DNA from: CAZOWL01 sp964583605
GTDB taxonomy: Bacteria > Pseudomonadota > Gammaproteobacteria > Chromatiales > Chromatiaceae
Direction of reading: 5' to 3'
Assembly: GCA_964583605.1 (NCBI GenBank)
Contig: CAZOWL010000020.1
Span: 1 to 52,618 of the forward strand
DNA: 52,618 bases
Made by a program: the position numbers and the translations under genes. Each line of letters opens with the position of its first letter. Within the stretch, counting starts at the first letter, position 1. This document shows, piece after piece, positions 33,586-42,915 of the stretch. The notes under the pieces were generated by a model. It saw nothing but the letters and a program-made list of their open reading frames with translations. It made no database searches and was not told the DNA's origin.

Positions 33586-34602
33586 ATGGAAACCAGCATC
33601 CAACAGGTCCATCCGGAGGATCCCAGCCAAGTCGATCTGGGCCGGGGACCCGGTCGGCGGCTGCGTCAGGCCCGCCAGGCGCGGGGCGTGAGTGTCGAGC
33701 AGATCGCCGCCGAGCTACACCTGGCACCGCCAATCATCGAGGCCATTGAGCAGGAACGTCAAGAGGGGCTGCCGGCCCAGGTCTTCATCGTCGGCTATAT
33801 CCGTAATTACGCGCGCGTGCTGGGCCTTGATCCCGAGCCGTTGATCCAGGCGTACAGGGCGGCCCATCCCGACGCCGGATCGACCGAGCTGCGGCCCCGG
33901 CGGACCGGGCGTGAGGTCGGCAGCGGACACCTCGTCATCCGGCTCGTCACGCTAGCGATCGTCGTTGGCCTCGCGGCGCTCTTCGGGCTATGGTGGTACA
34001 GCAATCAGGCTGAGCTGTCTCTGAACGAGTATTTTGATTTCGCCGATCGCCAGGAGACGCCTCCATCCGACACCGCGCCCATGGAATTCGGATTAGGCCC
34101 GGAAGGTCAGGACCCCTCTGAGATCGCCGCGTCCCCAACTCTGGCGGACCGACTGCTTGCCCCGCCGCCCGAACCGCCCGAACCGCCCGAGCCAGCGAGT
34201 CTAGTCGCCGCCCAGGAGAGCCCCGAGCCAACTGCCGGCCCGGCACCCGTCGAAGCGACGAACGTCCCGGTCCGGGACGCCCCGACCCCGCCGACAGCAT
34301 CGTCCGACGTCGAGGCGGCCGATGAGCCAGCCGCCGGCGAGACGGATCGGCGCGGAGTCATCGAGCTGACCTTCGATGGGCCGTGTTGGGTCGACATTCG
34401 CGATGCCACACGCGACTACAAGCTGTTCGGCGAGATGGCGAAGGGTGACCGCCGCATCCTTGAGGGCACGCCCCCCTACTCGGTCATCATCGGCAACGCG
34501 GCAGCCGTGACGATCACGATCGACGGCGAGCCCTATGACCTCGAGAGCCATGCGCGGGGCAACGTGGCCCGATTTACGCTCGATCCTCGTGCCGTCCTCT
34601 AG
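33586..34602 (+). CDS. rodZ: Cytoskeletal protein RodZ
   Basis: 338 residues. N-terminal cytoplasmic helix-turn-helix domain (GRRLRQARQARGVSVEQIAAELHLAPPIIEAIE), one membrane helix (about 122-143, VIRLVTLAIVVGLAALFGLWW), a Pro/Glu-rich periplasmic linker with PEPPEPPEP-type repeats, and the C-terminal beta domain (FDGPCWVDIRDA...VTITIDGEPYDL). It anchors MreB to the membrane and helps set rod shape. In most gammaproteobacteria ispG follows; here hisS follows after 25 bases. Confidence 0.94.
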   Translation: METSIQQVHPEDPSQVDLGRGPGRRLRQARQARGVSVEQIAAELHLAPPIIEAIEQERQEGLPAQVFIVGYIRNYARVLGLDPEPLIQAYRAAHPDAGSTELRPRRTGREVGSGHLVIRLVTLAIVVGLAALFGLWWYSNQAELSLNEYFDFADRQETPPSDTAPMEFGLGPEGQDPSEIAASPTLADRLLAPPPEPPEPPEPASLVAAQESPEPTAGPAPVEATNVPVRDAPTPPTASSDVEAADEPAAGETDRRGVIELTFDGPCWVDIRDATRDYKLFGEMAKGDRRILEGTPPYSVIIGNAAAVTITIDGEPYDLESHARGNVARFTLDPRAVL

Positions 34603-34627
34603 CCTACGACGAACCTGAATCCTGACG

Positions 34628-35899
34628 ATGAAGCCCATCCAGGCGATTCGGGGGATGCACGACATCCTCCCGTCGCAAAGCGACCTATGGCAAGACCTCG
34701 AGGCGCGGGTCCGAGACCTGCTCCAGGCGTACGGCTACGCCGAGATCCGCACCCCTCTGGTCGAGGTCACCGAGCTCTTCCGACGTTCGATCGGTGAGGT
34801 CACCGACATCGTCGAGAAGGAGATGTACAGCTTCGATGACCGCAATGGCGACAGCCTCAGTCTGCGCCCAGAGGGTACCGCCAGCTGCGTGCGCGCCGGC
34901 ATCGAGCACGGCCTGCTCACGCAGCCGCAGAGGCTCTGGTACCAGGGCCCGATGTTTCGTCATGAGCGGCCCCAACGCGGGCGCTACCGGCAGTTTCATC
35001 AGATCGGCGTGGAGGTGTTCGGGATTGCTGGGCCGGACATCGATCTCGAGATGATCGTCATGACTCGGAGGCTCTGGCAGGCGCTGGGCATCGAGCGGTT
35101 GCGTCTCGAGATCAACACGCTCGGCGACGGGGCCGAGCGGGACGCATACCGTGAGGAGCTGGTCGCCTATTTGGAACGTTGCCAGGATCAGCTAGACGAG
35201 GACAGCCGCCAGCGGCTGCGCACCAACCCGTTGCGGATCCTCGACTCCAAGGATCCGCAGACCCAAGCCCTGTTAGCCGCCGCGCCCCGCATGCTGGATC
35301 ACCTCGGTGACGCGACGCGAGCGCATTTCGAGCGCCTATGCGCCGGGCTCGAGAGCGCCGGCTTGCCTTTTGTGCACAACCAGCGGCTGGTGCGCGGGCT
35401 CGACTACTACAACCGCACCGTCTTCGAGTGGATCACCGACGATCTGGGCGCCCAGGGGACGGTTTGTGCCGGCGGCCGCTACGATGGCCTGGTCGAGCGG
35501 CTCGGCGGTCGGCCGACCCCGGCCATTGGCTTCGCGATGGGGTTGGAGCGGCTGATCGCCCTACTGGAGCGCGACCACCACCGGCCCAGCTCCCGACTCG
35601 ATGTGTATCTGATCGCGGTCGGCGATGTCGCCCAGGAACAGGCGATCCGAATCGCCGAGGACCTCCGCGATAAGCTGCCCGGTCTGCGCCTACTCTGTCA
35701 TTGTGGCGGGGGCAGCTTCAAGAGTCAGTTCAAAAAGGCCGACCGCAGCGGCGCACGTTACGCCCTAGTGCTCGGCGAGGCCGAGATCGACGAGGGCATG
35801 ATCGGCGTCAAGCCGTTGCGGGAGGACGCCGAGCAGCTGCGGCTGCCTATGAGCGGCCTCGCCGACTTCCTCGCCCGCCAGGGCTGTGGGATTTCCTAA
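34628..35899 (+). CDS. hisS: Histidyl-tRNA synthetase
   Basis: 423 residues, class II synthetase. Motif 1 region near IQAIRGMHDILPSQS, motif 2 MFRHERPQRGRYRQFHQIGVE, the histidine-binding LVRGLDYYNRTVFEW, motif 3 AIGFAMGLERL and a C-terminal anticodon-binding domain (VYLIAVGDVAQEQAIRIAEDL). It charges tRNA-His. In the conserved run, followed by yfgM after 65 bases. Confidence 0.97.
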   Translation: MKPIQAIRGMHDILPSQSDLWQDLEARVRDLLQAYGYAEIRTPLVEVTELFRRSIGEVTDIVEKEMYSFDDRNGDSLSLRPEGTASCVRAGIEHGLLTQPQRLWYQGPMFRHERPQRGRYRQFHQIGVEVFGIAGPDIDLEMIVMTRRLWQALGIERLRLEINTLGDGAERDAYREELVAYLERCQDQLDEDSRQRLRTNPLRILDSKDPQTQALLAAAPRMLDHLGDATRAHFERLCAGLESAGLPFVHNQRLVRGLDYYNRTVFEWITDDLGAQGTVCAGGRYDGLVERLGGRPTPAIGFAMGLERLIALLERDHHRPSSRLDVYLIAVGDVAQEQAIRIAEDLRDKLPGLRLLCHCGGGSFKSQFKKADRSGARYALVLGEAEIDEGMIGVKPLREDAEQLRLPMSGLADFLARQGCGIS

Positions 35900-35964
35900 A
35901 TGGGTGGAATCGCCGGGCGAGGTCCGCACCCTCGCCCAGTGACGCTTGCTAGGAGCGATTGCTA

Positions 35965-36588
35965 GTGCAGTACGAAACCGACGAAGAAAAGGTCGAGGCG
36001 ATCAAGCGGTGGTGGAAGGAGAACGGCGTCTCTATCATCGCCGGCGTGGCGATCGGTCTCGGTGCCATCCTCGGCTGGCGGGCCTGGACGGGGCACCAAG
36101 AGAGCCAGGCCCAGCAGGCCTCGGCGACCTTCGAGCAGCTGCTCGCGATGGCCGAGGCCGAAGACGCGGCGCCGTTGAAGCTGGCCGAGCGGCTGCGCGA
36201 TGACTTCGCGGGCACCCCATACGCCGCCCTGGGCTCACTCATCCTCGCTCGCATCGCCCTCGAGCGGGACGATGTGGACGGCGCGAAAGAGGCCCTCGAG
36301 CAAGTCATCGCCGATCCTCCGGACCCGTCGCTCACGCCGATCGCGGCGCTGAGACTGGCGCGCATTCTGATCGACCAGCAGGACCTCGATGGTGCCATCG
36401 AGGTGATCTCGGCCCACGAGGCCACTGGTCCCTTCGCCGGGGAATTCGCGATGCTTCGCGGTGACATCGCGACGGCCAAGGGCGAGGTGCAGACGGCGCG
36501 GGAGGCCTATCAGGCGGCCCTCGGCGCCGGAGTCAGCCAGGCGCAGCTCGTCGAGATCAAGCTCGCCAATTTGCCAGCTCCTGGCTGA
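35965..36588 (+). CDS. yfgM: YfgM, SecYEG-associated TPR membrane protein
   Basis: 207 residues. A short cytoplasmic start (MQYETDEEKVEAIKRWWKEN) precedes one membrane helix (GVSIIAGVAIGLGAILGW) and periplasmic TPR-like helices (LLAMAEAEDAAPLKLAERLR, GSLILARIALERDDVDGAKEAL). YfgM works with PpiD at the Sec translocon. GTG 35965 has AGGAG 9 bases upstream, which decides the start over the TTG at 35959. Between hisS and bamB as in E. coli. Confidence 0.9.
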   Translation: MQYETDEEKVEAIKRWWKENGVSIIAGVAIGLGAILGWRAWTGHQESQAQQASATFEQLLAMAEAEDAAPLKLAERLRDDFAGTPYAALGSLILARIALERDDVDGAKEALEQVIADPPDPSLTPIAALRLARILIDQQDLDGAIEVISAHEATGPFAGEFAMLRGDIATAKGEVQTAREAYQAALGAGVSQAQLVEIKLANLPAPG

Positions 36589-36611
36589 GCGACTGCCGTG
36601 ACCGACCGTTC

Positions 36612-37904
36612 ATGACACGCCGATCCGGTTCGTTATCGCGGGCTGCGGGACAAGCACAGCGTGGCGCTTCGCCCGCGGCCATCGGCCTCGTGGCCACGCT
36701 GACGCTTGCCCTGCTCGTTGGCTGTACCGGCCTGCCCTGGCTCGGCGGAGATAAGGATCCGAATCCTCCCACCCCTCTGCTGCAGCTCACGCCGGAGATC
36801 GACCTGGCCGTCCAATGGAAGCAGGAAGTTGGCCGGGGCACCGAGAAGCGACGTCTGCGCCTGGTCCCGGCGCTCGCGGGGGGGAGGCTCTTCGCCGCCG
36901 ACGCCCGCGGCCGCGTCACGGCCGTCAACCCCGGCGATGGGCGCACGCTCTGGCGCAACGACCTCCGCCTACCCCTGAGCGGGGGACCGGACGCCGCCGA
37001 CGATCGCGTGGTCGTCGGCTCGACGAAGGGGGACATCGTCGCCCTCTCCGCTGCGGATGGATCCGAGCTATGGCGCGCCCAGACGGATAGCGAGGTCCTC
37101 TCGGTGCCGCAGCTCGCCGAAGGGATTGTGTTCGTTCACACGCTCGACGATACCGTCTATGCGTTCGATGCCAACAGCGGTGAAGAACGATGGCGCTTCA
37201 GCAGCCCGGCACCGGTGCTTATCTTGCGCGGCAGCAGCACGCCGGTCATCGCTCCGTCGGGGATCGTCGTCGGCCTCTCCGGCGGCCTGCTGGCAAAGCT
37301 CGACCGGGAGGAAGGGTTCCCGCTATGGACCGTCCGAGTCACGCCGCCGACCGGACGCTCGGAGCTGGAACGCGTCACCGATATCGATGCCGACCCGGTG
37401 ATCGTCGGTGATACGATCTACGTTGGCACCTATAATGGTGATCTAGCCGCTGTGGACCTGGAGTCCGGTGCTGTGCTGTGGCGGCGGACGTTGTCTGTTT
37501 ACTCGGGCCTGAGCGCCGACGAATCCTCTCTCTACGTGACGGATGCCGAGGACCATCTTTGGGCCGCGGATCCGGCCACGGGCGCCGGCCGTTGGCGGCA
37601 AGAGCGGTTAGCCTTCCGGCGCCTCAGTCCACCAGCCCTGGTCGGCGACATGGTGATAGTCGGCGATTTCGAGGGTTTTCTGCATGGCGTGGCACGCGAC
37701 GACGGTCGCCTCGTCGCTCGTATACGGATCGCGCGCGGACCGATCACAGCCCGACCCAGGGTCAGCGGCAGCCAGCTTTATGTCTACGCCGACGACGGGA
37801 CCTTGGCGGCCGTCACGGCCCGGCGCGCGGCGGCGCCCCCAACCGCCACGGCCGGCTCCCGCGCGGCCAACGCATCAGCCGACACGGGGAGGCGTGACCG
37901 CTAG
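36612..37904 (+). CDS. bamB: Outer membrane protein assembly factor BamB
   Basis: 430 residues. A long N-region precedes the lipobox LTLALLVGC. The rest is an eight-bladed PQQ-type beta-propeller with repeated 'DG..LWR' motifs (PGDGRTLWRNDL, AADGSELWRAQT, ANSGEERWRFSS, LESGAVLWRRTL, PATGAGRWRQER). It is a BAM-complex lipoprotein. The Ala-rich C-terminus (AAAPPTATAGSRAANA) extends beyond the propeller. Confidence 0.94.
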   Translation: MTRRSGSLSRAAGQAQRGASPAAIGLVATLTLALLVGCTGLPWLGGDKDPNPPTPLLQLTPEIDLAVQWKQEVGRGTEKRRLRLVPALAGGRLFAADARGRVTAVNPGDGRTLWRNDLRLPLSGGPDAADDRVVVGSTKGDIVALSAADGSELWRAQTDSEVLSVPQLAEGIVFVHTLDDTVYAFDANSGEERWRFSSPAPVLILRGSSTPVIAPSGIVVGLSGGLLAKLDREEGFPLWTVRVTPPTGRSELERVTDIDADPVIVGDTIYVGTYNGDLAAVDLESGAVLWRRTLSVYSGLSADESSLYVTDAEDHLWAADPATGAGRWRQERLAFRRLSPPALVGDMVIVGDFEGFLHGVARDDGRLVARIRIARGPITARPRVSGSQLYVYADDGTLAAVTARRAAAPPTATAGSRAANASADTGRRDR

Positions 37905-38041
37905 GTCGAGCCGCCTTTGGCCCCGGCAGCGACACAGACTGCTGTGTCCCTTCGAGACGCCCCGCGCGAACGGTTAATACATTGTTTGAGCAGAGTTCTT
38001 CCAACCCAGACCGCGATGCCGACGGATCCGGCTTGGAGCCG

Positions 38042-39439
38042 GTGCTGCCCGTCATTGTGCTGGTCGGTCGGCCAAACGTCGGAAAGTCGACGCTGTTCAA
38101 CCGGCTGACGCGGCGACGCGATGCCCTGGTGGCCGATACCCCCGGCCTGACGCGCGATCGTCAATACGGGATCGGCAAGGTTGGGCCGCGGCCCTACATC
38201 GTTGCCGACACTGGCGGCTTGAGCGGGGAGCCGGATGCGCTAGCGGTCTTGATGGCCGAGCAAGTTCAGCGCGCCATCGCCGAGTCCGACCATCTGCTGT
38301 TCCTGGTGGACGCCCATGACGGCTGCACCACGGGCGATCTGGAGATCTCCGCACGCCTGCGCCGCGAAGGCAAACCGCTCACGCTCGTCGTCAATAAGAT
38401 CGACGAGCGCGACCCAGACCTCGCCGCCTCCGAGTTCCACCTCCTGGGCCTTGGCATGCCAGTGCCGATCGCCGCTGTTCAGGGGCGTGGCGTCACGGCA
38501 CTGATGGAACAGGTGCTCGCCACCTTACCCCAGCCGCCTCCGGCGCCAGAAGAGGCCACCGACCCAGAACGGATCCGCGTAGCCATCGTCGGCCGCCCGA
38601 ACGCAGGCAAGTCGACGCTGATCAACCGGCTCCTCGGCGAGGAGCGCGTGATCGCGCACGACAGCCCCGGTACGACGCGCGATAGCCTGTTTCTCCCATA
38701 CGAGCGGTTCGGGCGCCGCTACACACTGATCGACACTGCCGGCGTGAGGCGCCGATCGAGGGTCGACGATACCATAGAAAAATTCAGTATTATCAAAACA
38801 CTGCAAGCCATTGAGGCATGCCATGTGGTGATCCTTGTCGTCGATGCGCGCGCCGGGATCGGGGAACATGACGCAACGCTCGCCGGGCACATCCTGGAGA
38901 GCGGACGGGCGCTGGTCGTGGCCGTCAACAAGTGGGACGGCCTTGACGCTGAGCAGCGCACACGCGTCAAGTCCGAGTTCGAACGCAAGCTCGCGTTCTT
39001 GGATTTCGCCGCTCGCCATTTTGTCTCGGCGCTGCATGGGACCGGTGTGGGACTGCTGCTCGACGATGTCGAGCGTGCCCATGCCAACACGACCCGCGAC
39101 CTCAGCACCCCAGAGCTGACTCGCCTCCTCGAGGCCGCCGTGCAGCAGCACCAGCCACCGCTCGTGCGCGGGCGGCGGATCAAGCTCCGCTACGCCCATC
39201 AGGGTGGGCGTAACCCGCCGCGGATCATCGTCCATGGGACCCAGACCGAGGCGGTCCCGGAGACCTACCGGCGCTACCTGGTGAACCATTTCCGTCAGGC
39301 ACTCGAGCTTCAGGGCACACCCTTGCGGATCGAGCTACGTAGCACCACTAACCCTTACGCCGGGAAACGGAATGTTTTAACCTTGCGTCAGATCAAGAAA
39401 CGCCGACGCCTGCGCGATCACGTCGCCCGACGGCGCTAG
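38042..39439 (+). CDS. der: Ribosome biogenesis GTPase Der (EngA)
   Basis: 465 residues with two tandem GTPase domains (G1 motifs GRPNVGKST near the N-terminus and GRPNAGKST at 38591-38617; NKID and NKWD as G4) and a C-terminal KH-like domain ending KKRRRLRDHVARRR. Essential for 50S subunit maturation. GTG 38042 gives MLPVIVLVGRPN, the family's start; a TTG at 37982 would add 20 acidic/polar residues and cannot be excluded. Last gene of the conserved run. Confidence 0.95.
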   Translation: MLPVIVLVGRPNVGKSTLFNRLTRRRDALVADTPGLTRDRQYGIGKVGPRPYIVADTGGLSGEPDALAVLMAEQVQRAIAESDHLLFLVDAHDGCTTGDLEISARLRREGKPLTLVVNKIDERDPDLAASEFHLLGLGMPVPIAAVQGRGVTALMEQVLATLPQPPPAPEEATDPERIRVAIVGRPNAGKSTLINRLLGEERVIAHDSPGTTRDSLFLPYERFGRRYTLIDTAGVRRRSRVDDTIEKFSIIKTLQAIEACHVVILVVDARAGIGEHDATLAGHILESGRALVVAVNKWDGLDAEQRTRVKSEFERKLAFLDFAARHFVSALHGTGVGLLLDDVERAHANTTRDLSTPELTRLLEAAVQQHQPPLVRGRRIKLRYAHQGGRNPPRIIVHGTQTEAVPETYRRYLVNHFRQALELQGTPLRIELRSTTNPYAGKRNVLTLRQIKKRRRLRDHVARRR

Positions 39440-39552
39440 CACCACGCTTGGTCCCTTTCGTGATCGGCTGCCGGCCCCGCTGAAACAGTACATACAAACT
39501 TCCCACGAGAACGCATGTCGCTCTGTCAAACAAGACAACAAGGTCACCGCCA

Positions 39553-40143
39553 ATGGAGCTCGACGCCATCGTCGACGGCACCGCCTACACCTTGACCGTA
39601 CCCGATGCGCTCATCGGCAAGGCGGAGGATTATTTCGCGCGGCTGGATCGAGACATGGATCACGGCTGGCAGATGAGCCGCGAATGGGTCCCTAGCCCCA
39701 GCCTCGAGCAGCGTTGTCAGATCGTGGCCGATAAGCTCCTCACCGCGCTCGAGACCGAGAACCACCGCCTCGGGCGGCTAATGGCCGCCTACATCCTGAG
39801 CCGCCTTCCCGACGTGGCGGCGGTCGAGCTGGACGTGACCGGCGAGATCCAGAACAACCGCTTTCATTTCCGCGAGCCGCCTGACGCGACAGACGCGACA
39901 GCCCCCGTAGCGGGGCCAGAGAAGCCTGCGGCACAGATGGACCGGCTTTCGGCCATGGCTCAAGCCGGGCGGGACGTCACCAAGGTGTTCAAGGTCGGGA
40001 AAGCCTATAAGTTTTCGGTCTACGATCACGCCCACGAGCGCTGGCAGGAATCCGCGGCGATTACCGACGAGACCGAGGCGGAGCGTTTGCGGCAAATCGC
40101 CTTAAAGGCCCGCTACGACGCCTTGCTCGATAGCAGATCCTAG
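39553..40143 (+). CDS. Conserved-looking protein of unknown function
   Basis: 196 residues: MELDAIVDGTAYTLTVPDAL, an acidic/aromatic helical region (GKAEDYFARLDRDMDHGWQMSREWV), LLTALETENHRLGRLMAAYILSRLP, and a C-terminal part with FKVGKAYKFSVYDHAHERWQES. There is no signal peptide or membrane helix, so it is probably cytoplasmic. Codon use is like its neighbours, and AAGG lies before the ATG. It follows der after 113 bases. I recognise no domain and assign no function. Confidence 0.78.
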   Translation: MELDAIVDGTAYTLTVPDALIGKAEDYFARLDRDMDHGWQMSREWVPSPSLEQRCQIVADKLLTALETENHRLGRLMAAYILSRLPDVAAVELDVTGEIQNNRFHFREPPDATDATAPVAGPEKPAAQMDRLSAMAQAGRDVTKVFKVGKAYKFSVYDHAHERWQESAAITDETEAERLRQIALKARYDALLDSRS

Positions 40144-40256
40144 GCGATTTCTGACTCGCGTTAGCGATACCGATTTCGACTGCCACCAATCGTTTTCGGA
40201 GGTAGGACCTCGCTGGTCTCCGGTGTCTGCCCCCGAGCCCGTGCCCCCAAGCTCCG

Positions 40257-40967
40257 TCAGGGCGGTGAGCCAAGGTCTCCGTGTCTCGGCCTGGGCAGGT
40301 CGCTGAAGGGATAGGGAACCGGATACGGCGCGACGGAATAGCCACGGCCGAGACGATTCATCTCATCCCAGATGCGCCGCCGCTCCGCCTCCACGGATCG
40401 CCACAGCGCGTCGTATTCCGCCAAGAGCCGCGCGCGGCGCTCGGCCACGGCTGTGCGGTCCGAGCTCCCGGGCCAACCAGCCTCGGCCGGGCTGGCAGGA
40501 GGCCCTACCCGGCTCGGCCCGCTCGCCTCGACCGGCGCGGGGCTTGGGGCCTCGTCGGGTACGTCGACCGGGATGGCGGATGCCGGCGACGAGCCGGCTA
40601 GGCTCGCTCGCTCAGACGCTCTCTCGGTCGTGTGGGCCGGCGTCGACTGAGCGAGCGAGTCCCTGGGCTCGAGCGCCTCTTGCGGGACGTCCGACGCGGC
40701 CATCTGCTGCGGTTCGCTCCGGCCCGAAGCGGCAATCCTTGCCGGCGCGGGCTCGCCGCTCGCCGCCGCGGGCATCGTCTCGGATCCCTGAGGGGCCTCG
40801 CCCGTTGCGAGGGCGGGCGCCCCCGCCCGCTGGGCTTGCTCGATTGCATCCTCACCGATACCACGCTCGCGCATCGCATTGAGGTAAAAGGCACCGAACG
40901 CGATCACCAAGAGCCAAAGCAGCCATGTCGGCCGACTGCGCGCGGGAGTGGATTGAGTCTCAGCCAT
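40257..40967 (-). CDS. Single-pass membrane protein with Pro/Ala-rich linker, unknown function
   Basis: 236 residues. A short cytoplasmic N-terminus precedes one membrane helix (PTWLLWLLVIAFGAFYLNAM). Then comes a long low-complexity Ala/Pro/Ser/Glu stretch (about 45-160) and a C-terminal coiled segment RRARLLAEYDALWRSVEAERRRIWDEMNRLG ending in a Pro/Tyr-rich tail (YPVPYPF). AAGGAGG 9 bases before ATG 40967 makes the start firm. The layout suggests an envelope-spanning linker protein. Convergent with the gene at 39553. No family recognised. Confidence 0.75.
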   Translation of the reverse strand: MAETQSTPARSRPTWLLWLLVIAFGAFYLNAMRERGIGEDAIEQAQRAGAPALATGEAPQGSETMPAAASGEPAPARIAASGRSEPQQMAASDVPQEALEPRDSLAQSTPAHTTERASERASLAGSSPASAIPVDVPDEAPSPAPVEASGPSRVGPPASPAEAGWPGSSDRTAVAERRARLLAEYDALWRSVEAERRRIWDEMNRLGRGYSVAPYPVPYPFSDLPRPRHGDLGSPP

Positions 40968-40984
40968 TGACAGGTGCCTCCTTC

Positions 40985-41095
40985 TAACGATCATGGGCCG
41001 AGCCGGCCCGGACCATTGTCGCCTCGCCCCTGATCCTTCCCTCATCCCAACCCTCTCCCAGAGGGCGAGAGGGCGAACGTGCTGCGCGAATTCAT
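40985..41095 (-). repeat. 120-bp dispersed repeat, copy D
   Basis: TAACGATCATGGGCCGAGCC at the start, CGCCTCGCCCCTGATCCTTC in the middle, CAACCCTCTCCCAGAGGGCG, and CGTGCTGCGCGAATTCAT at the end. One arm of the long stem has drifted (GGGCCGAGCCGG), weakening the hairpin. It lies upstream of the gene at 40257-40967 and downstream of mtiP. Confidence 0.88.
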
Positions 41096-41136
41096 CATTA
41101 TGATGGACGCCACCGTCAGCGGCCCTAGAAAACCGC

Positions 41137-41874
41137 TCAAGCTCCGGCCAATGCCGTCAAAACCTCTTCGACACGGCCCGCGCAGAGGCGCAGGTTGGAG
41201 GCGATGTCCGCCATTTGGATCTCTCCCTCCGCCTTGCCGGCGGCCCAGTTGACGACGAACGCCAGGGCCGCGTAGCACAGACCCAGCTCACGCGCTAGGG
41301 CCGCCTCCGGCATGCCGGTCATACCTACCAGATCACAGCCATCCCGCTCCAGACGCCGTACCTCCGCGCTCGTCTCCAACCGGGGGCCTTGCGTGGCAGC
41401 ATACACGCCTCGCTGGATCAACGACACGCCGGACCTCCGCGCCGCGTCGATCAGATCAGAGCGCAACGCTTGGCAATAGGGAACGGAGAAATCGACGTGA
41501 GCCACCTCATCGGCTTCGCCCTCTGAGTAGGTGTGCGCGCGGCCGTAGGTGTAATCGATGAGCTGATCAGGCACGGCGAGCACGCCGGGACCGAGCTCGG
41601 GCGTGATACCACCGACAGCGGCCAAGGCGACGATCCGCGAAGCGCCGGCATCCCGCAGTGCCCAGATGTTGGCGCGATAATTGATTCTGTGCGGCGGTAT
41701 GCGGTGCCCCGGGCCATGCCGCGGCAGGAATAGGACCTCGCCGTCGCCAAGCGTGGCGCGGGATATCTCGGCCGAGGCCTCGCCGTAGGGCGTCAGCGGC
41801 GCGGTTCCGGATACCGCTCTCGCGTTAGCCAGCGCCGAAAACCCCGAGCCCCCAATGATCGCGAGCTGCCCCAT
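41137..41874 (-). CDS. mtiP: S-methyl-5'-thioinosine phosphorylase
   Basis: 245 residues of the purine nucleoside phosphorylase/MTAP family. MGQLAIIGGSGFSAL, LPRHGPGHRIPPHRINYRAN (phosphate and base site), TQGPRLETSAEVRRLERDGCDLVGMTGMPEA and LAFVVNWAAGK follow closely the Pseudomonas MTI phosphorylase pattern. It splits methylthioinosine into hypoxanthine and methylthioribose-1-phosphate in salvage of polyamine-derived methylthioadenosine. A hypoxanthine phosphoribosyltransferase at 42916 is two genes away. ATG 41874 follows AGG at good spacing; ATG 41880 is an alternative. It could instead act on methylthioadenosine, but the sequence pattern favours MTI. Confidence 0.85.
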   Translation of the reverse strand: MGQLAIIGGSGFSALANARAVSGTAPLTPYGEASAEISRATLGDGEVLFLPRHGPGHRIPPHRINYRANIWALRDAGASRIVALAAVGGITPELGPGVLAVPDQLIDYTYGRAHTYSEGEADEVAHVDFSVPYCQALRSDLIDAARRSGVSLIQRGVYAATQGPRLETSAEVRRLERDGCDLVGMTGMPEAALARELGLCYAALAFVVNWAAGKAEGEIQMADIASNLRLCAGRVEEVLTALAGA

Positions 41875-42185
41875 AGCCATCCTGATGTCAATTCCCCACT
41901 GGCTATCCGATGCCAATTGGCACCGTGTTTCCTCGGGAGCACACCGATAGAGCGGCCTCGCCGAGCAATGCGATACGGGCGGGTGCCAGGAGCGAGCCTA
42001 AACAGCCCGTGATGCCCCCGGAGATGTTCGAATTCTAACGAACGCGGCACATAAAGCCAACGCAGGCCCAAACACGCCTCAAGCCGGGGTCAACCAGAGA
42101 CGATCAACCTAGAGGTGAGTAGGCGAACACCCCGAGCACCCCGGCCCATCACAGCTGGGCGGGGCCGGTGGGCGCAGGCGGGCGG

Positions 42186-42635
42186 TCAGGCGGGGCAGCA
42201 GTCCTCTTGGAAGAGACCAATCTCCACGAGCTTAGGAAACAGAAAATGCTCCTCGCGGTCGATCCGGTGAGAGATCATCTCGAAGATCTCATGGGTCTCG
42301 GCGAGAAATTCGTCGGTGAAGTTGAAGTCGCAATGCTTCAGCCAGCGCTTGTAGTAATCATCGAAGGTCTTGCGCAGTGGCTTCTCACCGCTGATAAAAC
42401 CCCACGCGATCGATTTGATGCGCGGATCTTCATGGATCAACAAGCTCGGATAGAGCCCCTTGTCCTCGTGCGCCAGATGGCGCTTCACCTTCTCGCCGAG
42501 ATCGCACAGCATCTGGTAGGCCGTCTTCGCGTTCGGCCGAATCTTCAACATATCTGTGGTCATGATCGACTGCAGATCGTCGATCATCTGCCGCAGCTCC
42601 GAATGACTGTGCCGGTAGCTATCGAGCGTGTGCAT
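42186..42635 (-). CDS. Hemerythrin-like HHE domain protein
   Basis: 149 residues, all helical, with spaced His/Glu ligands for a di-iron site: YRHSHSELRQMI, KRHLAHEDKGLYPSL, ETHEIFEMISHRIDREEHFLFPKL. It probably binds oxygen or senses oxygen/NO/iron. It ends EDCCPA, with a Cys pair near the C-terminus. AGGAGG lies 8 bases before the ATG, suggesting high expression. It stands between hpt and mtiP but is separated by about 280 and 310 bases, so it is probably its own unit. Confidence 0.85.
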   Translation of the reverse strand: MHTLDSYRHSHSELRQMIDDLQSIMTTDMLKIRPNAKTAYQMLCDLGEKVKRHLAHEDKGLYPSLLIHEDPRIKSIAWGFISGEKPLRKTFDDYYKRWLKHCDFNFTDEFLAETHEIFEMISHRIDREEHFLFPKLVEIGLFQEDCCPA

Positions 42636-42858
42636 GACACCATCCTCCTAATTGTTAGCCGTGCGGGTCGTGGCAACTGGAGAGGCGAGACGCGACGACG
42701 CGCATGCCTTACCGATCGCGGTCCTACGCAACCGCTATCGATCCCCACCCAGACCACCGACTCCCGCCCGTGTGACGGAGTCGCTCACCTCAACTAAAGG
42801 AGAGACGCTCAGCATTGCTCCGTCTGAGTCCTTTCTAGTGCAAAACACTCGAAGTGTC

Positions 42859-42873
42859 AAAAAGCCTTTGGCT
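42859..42873 (-). terminator. Weak intrinsic terminator downstream of hpt
   Basis: Read on the minus strand, AGCC-AAA-GGCT is followed by TTTTT, and a second small hairpin ACACT-TCG-AGTGT with TTTT lies just beyond (42845-42857). The stems are only 4-5 bp, so termination is plausible but not strong. The location, about 45 bases after the hpt stop, fits. Confidence 0.45.
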
Positions 42874-42915
42874 ATATTAGCTTATAAAGAGATACCGGAC
42901 TCGCGCGCAGGCGGC

